Shown here: positions 19,064-28,320 of the stretch, piece by piece
Layout: each line of letters starts with the position of its first letter
Position numbering within the stretch: position 1 is the stretch's first letter
Assembly: GCF_029338395.1 (NCBI RefSeq)
Contig: NZ_CP119809.1
Coordinates: 3,348,001 to 3,412,000, forward strand
Direction of reading: 5' to 3'
Length of the DNA: 64,000 nt
DNA from: Halorussus caseinilyticus
GTDB lineage: Archaea; Halobacteriota; Halobacteria; Halobacteriales; Haladaptataceae
Notes under the pieces: model-generated
Databases searched by the model: none
Seen by the model: only the letters and a program-made list of their open reading frames with translations
What the model was told of the DNA's origin: nothing
Program-made: the position numbers and the translations under genes

Positions 19064-20731
19064 ATGACTTCAAACGACACATCCGTTTCAAGACGGAACT
19101 TGCTGAAGGCGGCCGGTGGAGCGGCGGCGTCGGCGTCGGTTGCCGGGTACGTCGATACCGGGAGTGCGGAGGACGTACAGCAACAGGGCGGTGGGACGCT
19201 CACGTACGCGCGCGGGAACGACTCGGGTACGCTCGACCCGCAGAACACGACCAGCGGCGAGGACGTGAAGGTCACGAACCAGATTTACGACAGACTCATC
19301 GAGTTCAAACCGGGCGAGTCCTCGCTGGTCGCGGGGTTGGCGACGGAGTGGAACCTCGAAGGCCAGCAGGCGACGGTCACGATGCGGGAGGGCGCTACCT
19401 TCCACGACGGTAGCGAGTGTACGGTAGACGACTTCATCGCCACGTACCGGCGGTTCACCGACTCGAACTACGAGTACTATCCGGGCGACGAGTACGTCTC
19501 GTCGTACGGTCCGTTCACGCTGGGTAACTGGGTCAGCGGCATCGAGAAGAACGGCGACTACCAGATGACCATCCAGTTGGAACAGCGCTACGCGCCGTTC
19601 CTCCGGAACCTCGCCATGTTCGCCTCCAGCGTCCTCTCCGAACAGGCGATACAGGAGCGCGGCACGGACCTCAGTCGGAACCCGATGGGGACCGGTCCCT
19701 TCCAGTTCGAGAACTGGGACACCGGCAACCAGCGCATCCGCCTGTCGGCCTACGGCGACTACTGGGGCGAGGGACCGAACGTGGACGAAGTGGTGTTCAC
19801 CGCCATCGGGTCGAACACGACTCGCGCCCAGACGCTGGTCTCGGGCGGCGCGAACGTCATCGACGGCTTGGGTTCGCAGGCCGCCCAAATCGTGGACAAC
19901 TCCCGGAACGCCCAACTGCTGGAGAAGCAGGGCATCAACATCGGCTATCTGGCGTTCAACATGGCTCGCGTCGAGGCGTTCCGCGAGAAGCAGGTCCGGC
20001 AGGCCATCAGTTACGCCATCAACACGAAGGCCATCGTGGACACCATCTTCCGGGGCATCGCGGTGCAGGCGAGTCAACCCATCCCGTCGAACGTCCTCGG
20101 CTACAACGAGGAACTCGACCCGTACCCATACGACCCCGAACGGGCACAGCAGATGCTCGACGACGCCGGGTACGGCGACGGCTTCACCTTCGAGTTGGCG
20201 ACGTTCCAGAACCCGCGGGCGTACAATCCCTCGCCGATTCAGGCGGCCCAGACGGTCAAGTCGAACCTCGAACAGGTCGGCATCACGGTCAACATCAACC
20301 AGCAACCGTTCAACCCCTTCCTGAACTACACCAGTACCGGGAAGCACGACGCCTGTTTCCTCGGGTGGATGACCGACAACGCCGACCCGGACAACTTCTA
20401 CTACGCCCTGCTCCACCCCGGCATCCCGCAGGACCAAGTGCCTCAGGGACAGGACTGGGTTGGCTGGGACACCGACGGGTTCAACACGCTCGACGTGGCG
20501 GCGTGGGCCAACACCGAATTCATGAACGTCACCGAAGAGGCCCAGCAGACGTACAACCAACAGGAGCGCGCCGACCTGTACAAGCAGGCGGCCCAAATCG
20601 CCCACGAGGAGGCACCGTGGGTGTTCATGGACCACGCCAAGGAACTCCGCGGCGTCGGCAACAACGTCGAGAACTTCGTCGTCGCGCCCATCGGCGGGCC
20701 GTTCCTCAAGCAGGTTCGGTTGACGGGATAG
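19064..20731 (+). CDS. ABC transporter substrate-binding protein, family 5 (no lipobox Cys)
   Basis: 555 residues. A Tat signal SRRNLLKAAGG is followed by SVAGYVDT where the sister protein has LAGC, so the lipid-attachment cysteine is replaced by Tyr. The mature domain is a peptide/nickel-type binding protein (GGTLTYARGNDSGTLDPQ, then LRVGMREG-like VTMREGATFHDGSE, FLGWMTDNADPDNFYY). It is about two-thirds identical by eye to the next gene, clearly a tandem duplication. It is probably exported folded by Tat. Without the Cys it may be released, or retained by the uncleaved helix. Ligand unknown, likely peptides or a related solute. Confidence 0.9.
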   Translation: MTSNDTSVSRRNLLKAAGGAAASASVAGYVDTGSAEDVQQQGGGTLTYARGNDSGTLDPQNTTSGEDVKVTNQIYDRLIEFKPGESSLVAGLATEWNLEGQQATVTMREGATFHDGSECTVDDFIATYRRFTDSNYEYYPGDEYVSSYGPFTLGNWVSGIEKNGDYQMTIQLEQRYAPFLRNLAMFASSVLSEQAIQERGTDLSRNPMGTGPFQFENWDTGNQRIRLSAYGDYWGEGPNVDEVVFTAIGSNTTRAQTLVSGGANVIDGLGSQAAQIVDNSRNAQLLEKQGINIGYLAFNMARVEAFREKQVRQAISYAINTKAIVDTIFRGIAVQASQPIPSNVLGYNEELDPYPYDPERAQQMLDDAGYGDGFTFELATFQNPRAYNPSPIQAAQTVKSNLEQVGITVNINQQPFNPFLNYTSTGKHDACFLGWMTDNADPDNFYYALLHPGIPQDQVPQGQDWVGWDTDGFNTLDVAAWANTEFMNVTEEAQQTYNQQERADLYKQAAQIAHEEAPWVFMDHAKELRGVGNNVENFVVAPIGGPFLKQVRLTG

Positions 20732-20846
20732 CCGTCGCTTCTCTTTCGACCGCCGTCGGAAGGGAAACTCAATACCGAGTGATTGTTTTATTTTAACTTC
20801 TCACAGGTTCGGCATACTTATATGGGAGGTACGAGCATGGTGGCCT

Positions 20847-22586
20847 ATGGCGACAGATGACAGTGTCAAGCGGCGTAGTTTCTTGAAGGCGGCCGGTGGT
20901 GCGGCGGCGGCGGCGACGCTCGCCGGGTGTACCGGCGGCGACGGCGAGGGCGACTCGACCGAGACCACCGAATCGACCGACGGGACGACCCAGAGCGGTG
21001 AAACCGAGGAGACGACCGAGGAGTCGTCGGGCGAGGGCGGGACGCTCACGTTCGCCCGCGGGAACGACTCGGGTACCCTCGACTTCCAGAACACGACCAG
21101 CGGCGAGGACGCCAAGGTCACGAACCAGATTTACGACGGTCTCATCGAGTTCGAACCGGGCAAGACCTCGCTCAAGGCCGGACTCGCCACCGACTGGAGC
21201 GTGGACGGCAAGACGGTCAGTCTGACTCTCCGCGAGGGCGTCAAGTTCCACAACGGCGACGAGTTTACCGCCGAGGACTACGTGGCGACCTACCGCCGGT
21301 TCGTGGACAAGGAGTACGAGTACTTCCCCGGTCAGGAGTACGCCTCGTCGTACGGACCCTACGCACTCGGCCGCTGGATTGATTCGGTCGAGAAGGCCGG
21401 TACCTACGAGGTCACCATCAAACTCGGTCAGGCGTACTCGCCGATTCTGAAGAACCTCGCCATGTTCTGTTCGAAGGTCCACTCGCTGAAGGCCATCAAG
21501 GAACACGGTAAGGACCTCGCCAAGAACCCGGTCGGGACCGGCCCGTTCAAGTTCGATAACTGGGACACCGGCAACCAGCGCATCCGCCTCACCAAAAACG
21601 AGAACTACTGGGGCGAGACCAAGGCCAAGGTAGACGAAGTGGTGTTCACCGCCATCGGGTCGAACACGACCCGCGCCCAGACGCTCATCTCGGGCGGCGC
21701 GGACATCATCGACGGTCTGGGCGCGCAGTCGTCCCAAATCGTGGACAAGTCCGACAAGGCCGACCTCCTCGAACAACCCGGCATCAACGTCGGCTACATG
21801 GCGTTCAACATGTCGAAGTTCGAGCCGTTCCGCAAGAAGAAGGTTCGGCAAGCCGTCAACTACGCCATCAACACGAAGAACATCGTGGACACCATCTTCA
21901 AGGGCATCGCGTCGCAGGCGAGTCAACCCATCCCCGAGAGCGTGATGGGGTACAACGAGGACATCGACCCGTACCCGCAGGACCTCGAGAAGGCCAAGTC
22001 GCTCCTCGAAGAGGCCGGATACAGCGACGGTTTCGAGTTCGAGCTGGCGACGTTCAAGAATCCGCGGACCTACAACCCCTCGCCCAAGCAGGCCGCGCAG
22101 GTCGTCAAGTCGAACCTCAACGAGGTCGGCATCACGGTCAACATCAAGACGATGCCGTTCAACCCCTTCCTCGACTACACCGACAACTACAAACACGACG
22201 CCTGTTTCCTCGGATGGATGACCGACAACGGCGACCCGGACAACTTCTACTACGCCCTGCTCCACCCCGGCGTGGACCGGAGCGACGTTCCGGACGGACA
22301 GAATTGGGTCAACCCGGACGACCACCCGGACACCATCAACACGCTCGACGCGGCGGCGTGGGCCAACACCGAGTTCATGAAACTCACCGAGGAAGCCCAA
22401 GCCTCCTACAAGACGAGCGAGCGCAAGCCCAAGTACCAGAAGGCTGGCGAAATCTTCCACGAGGAGTGCCCGTGGGTCGCGCTGGACCACGCGAAGGACC
22501 TCCGCGGCGTCAGTAGCGGCGTGGAAGGCTTCATGGTTCCGCCAATCGGCGGCCCGTTCCTCAACCACGTCTCGCTGAAGCAGTAG
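20847..22586 (+). CDS. ABC transporter substrate-binding lipoprotein, family 5
   Basis: 579 residues. A Tat signal (VKRRSFLKAAGG) leads to a proper lipobox TLAGC, then a Ser/Thr/Glu linker (about residues 27-60) that spaces the domain from the membrane. The binding domain is a close paralogue of the protein encoded just upstream (shared GNDSGTLDFQNTTSGEDAKV, AIGSNTTRAQTLISGGAD, NFYYALLHPG). It delivers solute to the permeases that follow at 22673. It lies in the same operon as the fused ATPase. A T-rich stretch TCTTTTTTG at 22638-22646 just after the gene may attenuate transcription into the permeases. Confidence 0.92.
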   Translation: MATDDSVKRRSFLKAAGGAAAAATLAGCTGGDGEGDSTETTESTDGTTQSGETEETTEESSGEGGTLTFARGNDSGTLDFQNTTSGEDAKVTNQIYDGLIEFEPGKTSLKAGLATDWSVDGKTVSLTLREGVKFHNGDEFTAEDYVATYRRFVDKEYEYFPGQEYASSYGPYALGRWIDSVEKAGTYEVTIKLGQAYSPILKNLAMFCSKVHSLKAIKEHGKDLAKNPVGTGPFKFDNWDTGNQRIRLTKNENYWGETKAKVDEVVFTAIGSNTTRAQTLISGGADIIDGLGAQSSQIVDKSDKADLLEQPGINVGYMAFNMSKFEPFRKKKVRQAVNYAINTKNIVDTIFKGIASQASQPIPESVMGYNEDIDPYPQDLEKAKSLLEEAGYSDGFEFELATFKNPRTYNPSPKQAAQVVKSNLNEVGITVNIKTMPFNPFLDYTDNYKHDACFLGWMTDNGDPDNFYYALLHPGVDRSDVPDGQNWVNPDDHPDTINTLDAAAWANTEFMKLTEEAQASYKTSERKPKYQKAGEIFHEECPWVALDHAKDLRGVSSGVEGFMVPPIGGPFLNHVSLKQ

Positions 22587-22672
22587 TCTCGCCGACGATT
22601 CGCCACCGTCGCCGACTGACGGCGGGGCGGTAGCGAGTCTTTTTTGACCCCTGCGGTCAATTTTGCGAGTGA

Positions 22673-23686
22673 ATGATTTCCAAGCGGTTCGTTATCAAAC
22701 GACTTCTACTGCTCGTCCCGGTGCTGTTCGGGGTGGCGACGTTCGTCTTCGCCATCCTGCACCTCGCGCCGGGCGACCCCGCGCGGGTCATCGCGGGTCA
22801 GCGAGCGTCCGAGGAGTTCGTCCGACAGATTCGGACGGAACTCGGACTCAACGACCCCATCTGGGTACAGTACGGCCGGTTCCTGCTGGAGGCGGTCCAG
22901 TTGGACTTCGGGAACTCCTACCAGATTCAGAAGGGGACCCCCGTCAAGCAGATTCTGCGCTACAAGCTCCCGGTCACGCTGGAGATGGCCCTCTACGGCC
23001 AGTTCCTCGGCATCCTCTTTGGCATCCCAATCGGTCTGCTGGGAGCCATCAAGCAGGACTCGTTCAGCGACCACGCGACCCGAATAGGCGCGCTGACGGG
23101 TATCAGCGTCCCGATTTACTGGAGCGGTCCGCTCGTCATCCTGCTGTTCGCTCAGGTTCTCGGCTGGTTCCCGGCGAGTGGCCGAATCGCTTCGCAGTTC
23201 GACATCAACCCGCTCACGGGCATCATCACGCTCGACACGCTCCTCCGGGGCAACTTCGGGGCGTTCCAGTCGGCGGCGATGCACCTGTTCCTCCCGGCAG
23301 TCGTCATCGGCATCTACTCGATGGCGCTCATCTCCCGGATGATGCGGTCGTCGATGCTGGAGGTCATCCGGCAAGACTACATGCGGACCGCCCGCGCCAA
23401 GGGCCAAGGCTCGAAGATTACCGTCATGAAACACGGCTTCCGGAACGCGCTCATCCCGGTGGTGACGGTCATCGGTATCCAGTTCGGCACCCTGCTGGGC
23501 GGCGCGGTTCTGACCGAAACCATCTTCGGGATTCCGGGCATCGGCACCCTACTGGTGGACGCGATTCAGGTCGGCGACTACCCGGTGGTGCAGGGTACCG
23601 TCCTGATGTTCGCGTTCCTGTTCACGCTGGTGAACCTGCTCGTGGACGTGACTTACTCCTATCTCGACCCGAGGATTGAACAATGA
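22673..23686 (+). CDS. ABC transporter permease, DppB type
   Basis: 337 residues, about six membrane helices: the N-terminal helix VIKRLLLLVPVLFGVATFVF and a large extracytoplasmic loop. The EAA loop (DYMRTARAKGQGSKITVMKH) contacts the ATPase. RNALIPVVTVIGIQFGTLLGGAVLTETIF is the family's closing signature. It forms the channel with the next gene, whose start overlaps its stop (ATGA at 23683-23686). Confidence 0.93.
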   Translation: MISKRFVIKRLLLLVPVLFGVATFVFAILHLAPGDPARVIAGQRASEEFVRQIRTELGLNDPIWVQYGRFLLEAVQLDFGNSYQIQKGTPVKQILRYKLPVTLEMALYGQFLGILFGIPIGLLGAIKQDSFSDHATRIGALTGISVPIYWSGPLVILLFAQVLGWFPASGRIASQFDINPLTGIITLDTLLRGNFGAFQSAAMHLFLPAVVIGIYSMALISRMMRSSMLEVIRQDYMRTARAKGQGSKITVMKHGFRNALIPVVTVIGIQFGTLLGGAVLTETIFGIPGIGTLLVDAIQVGDYPVVQGTVLMFAFLFTLVNLLVDVTYSYLDPRIEQ

Positions 23687-24639
23687 GTACCGAAACCCAA
23701 ACCGAGGACGTGGGTCAGCGCGGCGTCGTAGAGCGACTCCGCGCCTCCCCGTTCCTCTCCGAACTCCTGTCGAATCGCCTCGCCGTCGCCGGACTCACCA
23801 TCATCTTTGCGATGGTCGCCATCGCGCTCTACGCCCGACTGTTCATCGAAATCGGGTCGGTGACTCAGAGCCAAATCGGGACGAACCCGAACCTCGCGCC
23901 GCCGAGTTGGTTGAGCAAGAAGACCGCCATCGTCGGCGAGTACGGTACGTGGGCCTACCCGTTCGGCACCGACATCCAGTCGCGGAACATCTTCCGGCGG
24001 ACGCTGTACGGCGCGTGGCTTGCGATGAAGTACGGCACCATCACGGTCGGGGCTTCGACGGTGCTGGGCGTCGGTCTCGGCATCCTCGCGGCCTACTACG
24101 GCGACATCACGGACAACGTAATCATGCGGACGATGGACGTGCTGTTGGCGTTCCCGAGTCTCCTATTGGCGCTGGCGCTTGTCTCCATCTTCGGCACGGG
24201 TCTCTGGAAGGTCGTCATCGCGCTGACGCTGGTCTACACCCCGCGGTTCGCCCGCGTCGTCCGTGGTGCCGCGCTGAAGGTGCTGGAAGACGAGTACATC
24301 GAGGCGACGGAGGCGCTCGGGGCCAAAGACCCGCGGGTCATCGTCCGCCACATCCTGCCCAACTGCCTCGCGCCAATGACGGTCCAGTCCACGCTCAACT
24401 TCGGACTCGCCATCATCGACATCGCGGCGCTCTCGTTCCTCGGGTTCGGTGCCGAGGCCGGGACGCCCTCGTGGGGCCTGATGCTGTCGAACGGCGTGAA
24501 TCAGGGCCTGCTGACCGGCGACTGGTGGTGGTCTTTCTTCCCCGGTCTGTTCATCGCCATCACCGTCCTCGGGTTCAACCTCCTCGGCGACGGGATGCGT
24601 GACGCCCTCGACCCGCGGATGCGCGAGACCGTGGACTAG
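23683..24639 (+). CDS. ABC transporter permease, DppC type
   Basis: 318 residues. A polar N-terminal tail precedes the first helix (LAVAGLTIIFAMVAIALYAR). Then follow the FGTDIQSRNIFRRTLYGA segment and EAA loop (EDEYIEATEALGAKDPRVI), ending with ALSFLGFGAEAGTPSWGLML, all hallmarks of DppC. Translation is coupled to DppB by the four-base overlap. A short gap leads to the next, unrelated membrane-protein gene at 24642. Confidence 0.93.
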   Translation: MSTETQTEDVGQRGVVERLRASPFLSELLSNRLAVAGLTIIFAMVAIALYARLFIEIGSVTQSQIGTNPNLAPPSWLSKKTAIVGEYGTWAYPFGTDIQSRNIFRRTLYGAWLAMKYGTITVGASTVLGVGLGILAAYYGDITDNVIMRTMDVLLAFPSLLLALALVSIFGTGLWKVVIALTLVYTPRFARVVRGAALKVLEDEYIEATEALGAKDPRVIVRHILPNCLAPMTVQSTLNFGLAIIDIAALSFLGFGAEAGTPSWGLMLSNGVNQGLLTGDWWWSFFPGLFIAITVLGFNLLGDGMRDALDPRMRETVD

Positions 24640-24641
24640 CG

Positions 24642-25052
24642 ATGTCCTCGGGCGACTCGGGCGACTCCGGCGACTCGACTCGGGGCGAGACCATCCGCGA
24701 CGACTCGCCGACCCGCCGAGAGCGCGCACGCCAACTCGGTCGGGCGCTCGCGTTCGGCGCGGTACTGGCCGGACTCGCGGTCCCGGTGCTGGTCGCGTCG
24801 GGCGAGTCGGTCCAGTTCGCCAGCGAGAAGGTCTTCGCCGTCGGTGCGCTCGTGTTCGGATTCTCGTTGCTCGGGTGGTCGGGGTCGGTGTTCGCGGGCC
24901 GGGGCATCGAGAACTTCCAACGACACATCGGCGGGCGGTCGGACTGGTCGGAGGCCGACTCCCGGCGGGCGATGGCGGTCCTCGGGAGCGTCGGCGTCGG
25001 CGGCATGGTCGGCGCGAGTCTGGCGACGCTGGTCGTCGGAAGCGTGGCGTGA
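24642..25052 (+). CDS. Haloarchaeal membrane protein (DUF7268-like)
   Basis: 136 residues: a low-complexity GDSGDS start and a basic segment (PTRRERARQLGRALAFG), then three hydrophobic stretches (about 38-56, 66-85, 108-135) separated by an amphipathic RGIENFQRHIGGRSDWSEADSRR loop. It resembles small uncharacterised haloarchaeal membrane proteins; the DUF7268 link is from memory and not certain. It starts 3 bp after the transporter operon's last stop, so it may be co-transcribed, but nothing links it to transport. Confidence 0.65.
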   Translation: MSSGDSGDSGDSTRGETIRDDSPTRRERARQLGRALAFGAVLAGLAVPVLVASGESVQFASEKVFAVGALVFGFSLLGWSGSVFAGRGIENFQRHIGGRSDWSEADSRRAMAVLGSVGVGGMVGASLATLVVGSVA

Positions 25053-25149
25053 CCGCCGCGGACGCCGAGTCCGCTCGGCGTTCTCTGCTTCTGCGCGAGC
25101 GGTGAACACAACCGTTCCAGTTTAGCCGACCCTCGTCGTACCCCTGCGG

Positions 25150-25308
25150 GTGAACGAGACCACGCGCCAAGCGGTCGCCGTCGCCCTCGGACTCGGGTTC
25201 GTCGTCTGGCAGGCCTCCCAAGAGACTGGCCGCGTGTTCGCGGCGATTCTGCTGGTCAGCGCGTTTGCCTACGCCTTCGTGCCGGTGATACGCGACGGCG
25301 TGGCGTGA
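25150..25308 (+). CDS. Very small membrane protein
   Basis: 52 residues from a GTG: VNETTRQAVAVALGLGFVVW, then QASQETGRVFAAILLVSAFAYAFVPVIRDGVA in pieces, giving two short helices around a polar QASQETGR turn. Codon positions show the high third-position GC of neighbouring genes, which favours real coding. No family recognised. Confidence 0.5.
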   Translation: MNETTRQAVAVALGLGFVVWQASQETGRVFAAILLVSAFAYAFVPVIRDGVA

Positions 25309-25346
25309 CTGGCGAGCGAGCGGCGATACCTCCCTCGCGGGTTCGA

Positions 25347-25376
25347 AGCGGCGCATCGACGCGTCGATGCGCCGCT
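25347..25376. terminator. 30-bp perfect palindrome between convergent genes
   Basis: AGCGGCGCATCGACG and its exact reverse complement lie back to back, between the plus gene ending at 25308 and the minus gene ending at 25513, followed by CTTTTAGGGTTT. It could end transcription in both directions. An AT-rich tract with AGATTGCTTTTGGAA (25445-25459) lies further right. Confidence 0.4.
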
Positions 25377-25512
25377 GGCCGCCCGGACCGGGAGACGCTT
25401 TTAGGGTTTCATGGGAATTGTAGAAGTTGTTAATGTATAGGTAAAGATTGCTTTTGGAAGTAGGGAGACACGTCTTCTAGCTCCTGAAACGAGTGACGCC
25501 GACTCGTCGGCG

Positions 25513-26148
25513 TCACTCGTCGCCGAGGTGGTCGGCGAACCAGTCGGCGGCGGCGTCCGCGACCACCTCCAGTTTTCCGGGTTCCTCGAAGAGGTGGGAA
25601 GCCCCTTCGACGACGGCCAACTCCTTCTCGCACCGGAGTCGGTCGCACTCCCGGCGGTTCAGCGACAGCACCGCCTCGTCTCGCGCGCCGACGACGAACA
25701 GCGTCGGCGCGCGGACTTCGGGATTCGCCTCGGACGCCATGTCTACCCGGCCGCCGCGCGAGACCACGGCGTCCACGTTGTCGCGTTCGGCCGCGGCCCG
25801 GAGCGCCGCGGCCGCGCCGGTGCTGGACCCGAAGTACCCGAGGCGCAGGTCGGCCGTCTCGGGTCTCTCCCGTAGCCAATCGGTCGCCGCGAGCAGTCGC
25901 TCGACCAGCAGGTCAACGTCGAATCGCGTCTCGTAGTCGCGGTCCTCGCTCTCGGTCAGCAGGTCGAACAGGAGCGTCCCGAGTCCGCGCTCTCGAAGTC
26001 GCTCGGCGACGAAGTTGTTCCGCGGACTGAACCGCGAACTCCCGCTTCCGTGCGCGAAGACCACGACCCCCTGTGCGCCCTCGGGAACGAGCAGTTCGCC
26101 GTCGAGCGTCACGCTATCTGTCGGTATCTCTACGTCTCCCCCACGCAT
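25513..26148 (-). CDS. Alpha/beta hydrolase (dienelactone hydrolase-like)
   Basis: 211 residues from the ATG complementary to 26146-26148. The fold markers are VVVFAHGSGSSRFSPRN (oxyanion loop), the nucleophile elbow GSSTG (Ser109), the acid in GARDEAV (Asp157) and the base in EGASHLFEEP (His185). Close haloarchaeal relatives are annotated as dienelactone hydrolase or phosphoribosyltransferase-linked hydrolases; the substrate is unknown. A longer upstream reading has no similarity. The 275 bp between 26242 and 26516 shows no gene. Confidence 0.85.
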   Translation of the reverse strand: MRGGDVEIPTDSVTLDGELLVPEGAQGVVVFAHGSGSSRFSPRNNFVAERLRERGLGTLLFDLLTESEDRDYETRFDVDLLVERLLAATDWLRERPETADLRLGYFGSSTGAAAALRAAAERDNVDAVVSRGGRVDMASEANPEVRAPTLFVVGARDEAVLSLNRRECDRLRCEKELAVVEGASHLFEEPGKLEVVADAAADWFADHLGDE

Positions 26149-26516
26149 GGCTACGTCATCGTCGTCGGGGACAGTAAGTCTCACGCCGGTCACGACTCGG
26201 CGGTTCGGACTGAGAGAATGACGACGGGAACGGCCGAGCAAGCAGTCCCGTCTAGGTTCCGTCGGCGGACGAGTACCCTTCTGGTTGAGTAGTTTCGGTG
26301 GCGGTGCGTCAGTCGGCGGGTGTGCGCCGACATTACTCTCTACGGTGGGTTTTCACATAATGGCGTCTGTTTGGGCAACTCTTTCCATTCTGAGGGCGAG
26401 AAGAAAACGAACGTCGGGATATACTGCCTGTATTTTTTTGTATGGCGAATTCGAAACCGCCGACTCGCCCGTCCGATTGCGAATCGTCTACTTCCGGGGG
26501 TCGGTCCGGTGGACGC

Positions 26517-27815
26517 TCACCCCCGCACGTTCTCGCCGACCGCTTCGCCGAACTCGCCATCCTCTGGCTCGCCGTCGCGTCCGTCGTACACGACGTTTCC
26601 GCGGACCATCGTCAACTCGGGGAACACGCCGCGCATGCCCTCGAACGGCGTCCATCCGCACTTCGAGTGGAGGTCTTCGCCGCGAATCTCGCGGCTCGCG
26701 TCGGGGTCTACCAGCACGAGGTCGGCCATCAGGCCCTGTTCGACCTTCCCCTTCCGGGTCAGGCCGAACACGTCGGCGGGGTTGGCCGCGGTCAGGTCCC
26801 GGACGCGCTCGTAGCTCAGTTCGTCCTTCCGGGCCGCTTCGAGCAGGAGCGGCAGGGCCGTCTCGACGCCGGGGACGCCGCTTGGCGCGTCCCAGATGCT
26901 GGCGTCTTTCTCCTCTCGGGTGTGGGGGGCGTGGTCGGTCGCCACGATGTCCACGGTGCCGTCCGCGACTCGCTCGAAGACGGCCTCCCGGCGGTCCTCG
27001 CTCCGGAGCGGCGGGTTCATCCGTCCGAAGGTGCCCAACTCGTCGTAGTCCTCGCGCGAGAGGAACAGGTGGTGGGGCGTGACCTCGCAGGTCGCGCCGC
27101 CCGACTTGGCCGCATCGACGCCTTCCGGCGTGCTGGTGTGGGCGACGTGGACCTTCGCGTCGGCCTCGTCGCCGATTTCGACCGCGCGCTCGACCGCTTC
27201 GGCCTCCGCTTCGGCGGTCCGGTAGGCGCTCCACGCGTCGTAGTCGTCGCCGGGGCGCTCCGTGGCTTCCTCGGCGAACAGGTCGGCGTCCTCGGCGTGG
27301 ACGGTCACGACCCGGTACTCGTCGGTCGCGCGCTCTACGGCCTCCCGGAACAGGTCTTCCTCGATGCCCATCTCGCCGGTCGAGTCCGCGAGGAACACCT
27401 CCCCGAGCGCCAGCAGGGACCGGTCGAACAACTCGTCTGGGTTCCAGTCGGGCGTCACGCCGCCGTTGATGCCGTAATCGACGTACGACGCCTCGGCGAC
27501 GTCGGCCTTCCGGTCGAAGGCCTCGCCGTCCACGGTCGGCGGGTCGGTGTTCGGTTGGTCCACGACGGTCGTCACCCCGCCCGCCGCGGCAGACCGACTG
27601 CCCGTCTCCCACGTCTCCTTGTGGTCGAATCCGGGTTGCCGGAAGTGGACGTGGGCGTCAATCATCCCCGGCAGGAGGAGTTTCCCGGCGGCGTCGATGG
27701 AGTCGCCCGATTCGGTGAGCGTCGAACCGACGCCCGTGATGCGGCCCGCGGACGTGTCGATTCGCACGTCCACCTCTCGACCGTCGGCCAGCGTCGCGTT
27801 CCGGATGGTGAGCAT
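26517..27815 (-). CDS. pyrC: Dihydroorotase
   Basis: 432-residue amidohydrolase of pyrimidine synthesis (carbamoyl-aspartate to dihydroorotate). The binuclear metal site begins GMIDAHVHFRQPG and continues with later His/Asp motifs (VTVHAEDADL; AHTSTPEGVDAAK; VATDHAPHTREEKD). EVTPHHLFLSREDY and NPPLRSEDRR are typical of archaeal class I dihydroorotase. The C-terminus closes the composite beta-sandwich (VYDGRDGEPEDGEFGE). Stand-alone gene upstream of repeat A3. Confidence 0.95.
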   Translation of the reverse strand: MLTIRNATLADGREVDVRIDTSAGRITGVGSTLTESGDSIDAAGKLLLPGMIDAHVHFRQPGFDHKETWETGSRSAAAGGVTTVVDQPNTDPPTVDGEAFDRKADVAEASYVDYGINGGVTPDWNPDELFDRSLLALGEVFLADSTGEMGIEEDLFREAVERATDEYRVVTVHAEDADLFAEEATERPGDDYDAWSAYRTAEAEAEAVERAVEIGDEADAKVHVAHTSTPEGVDAAKSGGATCEVTPHHLFLSREDYDELGTFGRMNPPLRSEDRREAVFERVADGTVDIVATDHAPHTREEKDASIWDAPSGVPGVETALPLLLEAARKDELSYERVRDLTAANPADVFGLTRKGKVEQGLMADLVLVDPDASREIRGEDLHSKCGWTPFEGMRGVFPELTMVRGNVVYDGRDGEPEDGEFGEAVGENVRG

Positions 27816-27942
27816 TCGTGGTCGGGCAGTTCGGGGGTGGGCGTCCTAAGCGTCCCGGTTCACCTTTTCGGCGTGGATAGCGTCCCGGCTCGTTCGCCGT
27901 ACTTTGTCGGGAAGGTGAGACCACCCGCAGGTATCGCGGTGA

Positions 27943-28260
27943 AGAACCCTCAGAAAGCCCCCGCCCGGTCGCTACGCATCGTTGCCCCAGGAACCGCCAC
28001 CGTGAAGGCTCAGAAAGCCCCCACCCGCTCGCTACGCATCGTTGCCCCAGGAACCGCCACCGTGAAGGCTCAGAAAGCCCCCGCCCGCTCGCGGTCGCTG
28101 ACCGGCATATCCTCGTTCGCTTCGCTCACTTCGGATAGGGGCCGGTCAGACGACTGAAGTGGACGCGACCGGGCGGCCCCTTTCGTCCACCCGAACCGCG
28201 GCGGTTGGTCGGTCGAGCGTTCGCTGGTGGATTGATGGGTTGAGCGTTCGCTGGTGGAGG
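27943..28260. repeat. Dispersed hairpin repeat family A, copy A3 with 60-bp tandem left arm
   Basis: The left-arm sequence CAGAAAGCCCCCGCCCG is repeated at exact 60-bp spacing (27951, 28011, 28071); the intervening bases contain CGCTACGCATCGTTGCCCC. The final unit continues into the stem: GTCGCTGACCGGCATATCC pairs with GGATAGGGGCCGGTCAGACGAC, so the inner arm has the same fold as A2 with different bases. It ends CGACCGGGCGGCCCCTTTCGTCCACC and a GAGCGTTCGCTGG(T/C)GG tail repeat. The minus-strand mini open frame of A2 is broken here by TGA at codon 13. No gene between 27816 and 28320. Confidence 0.82.
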
Positions 28261-28320
28261 GTTCCACTGAGCGCGGGCGTTCGCTGGCGGCGGTCGCCAG
28301 CGAACGTCCGCGGAACCCCG

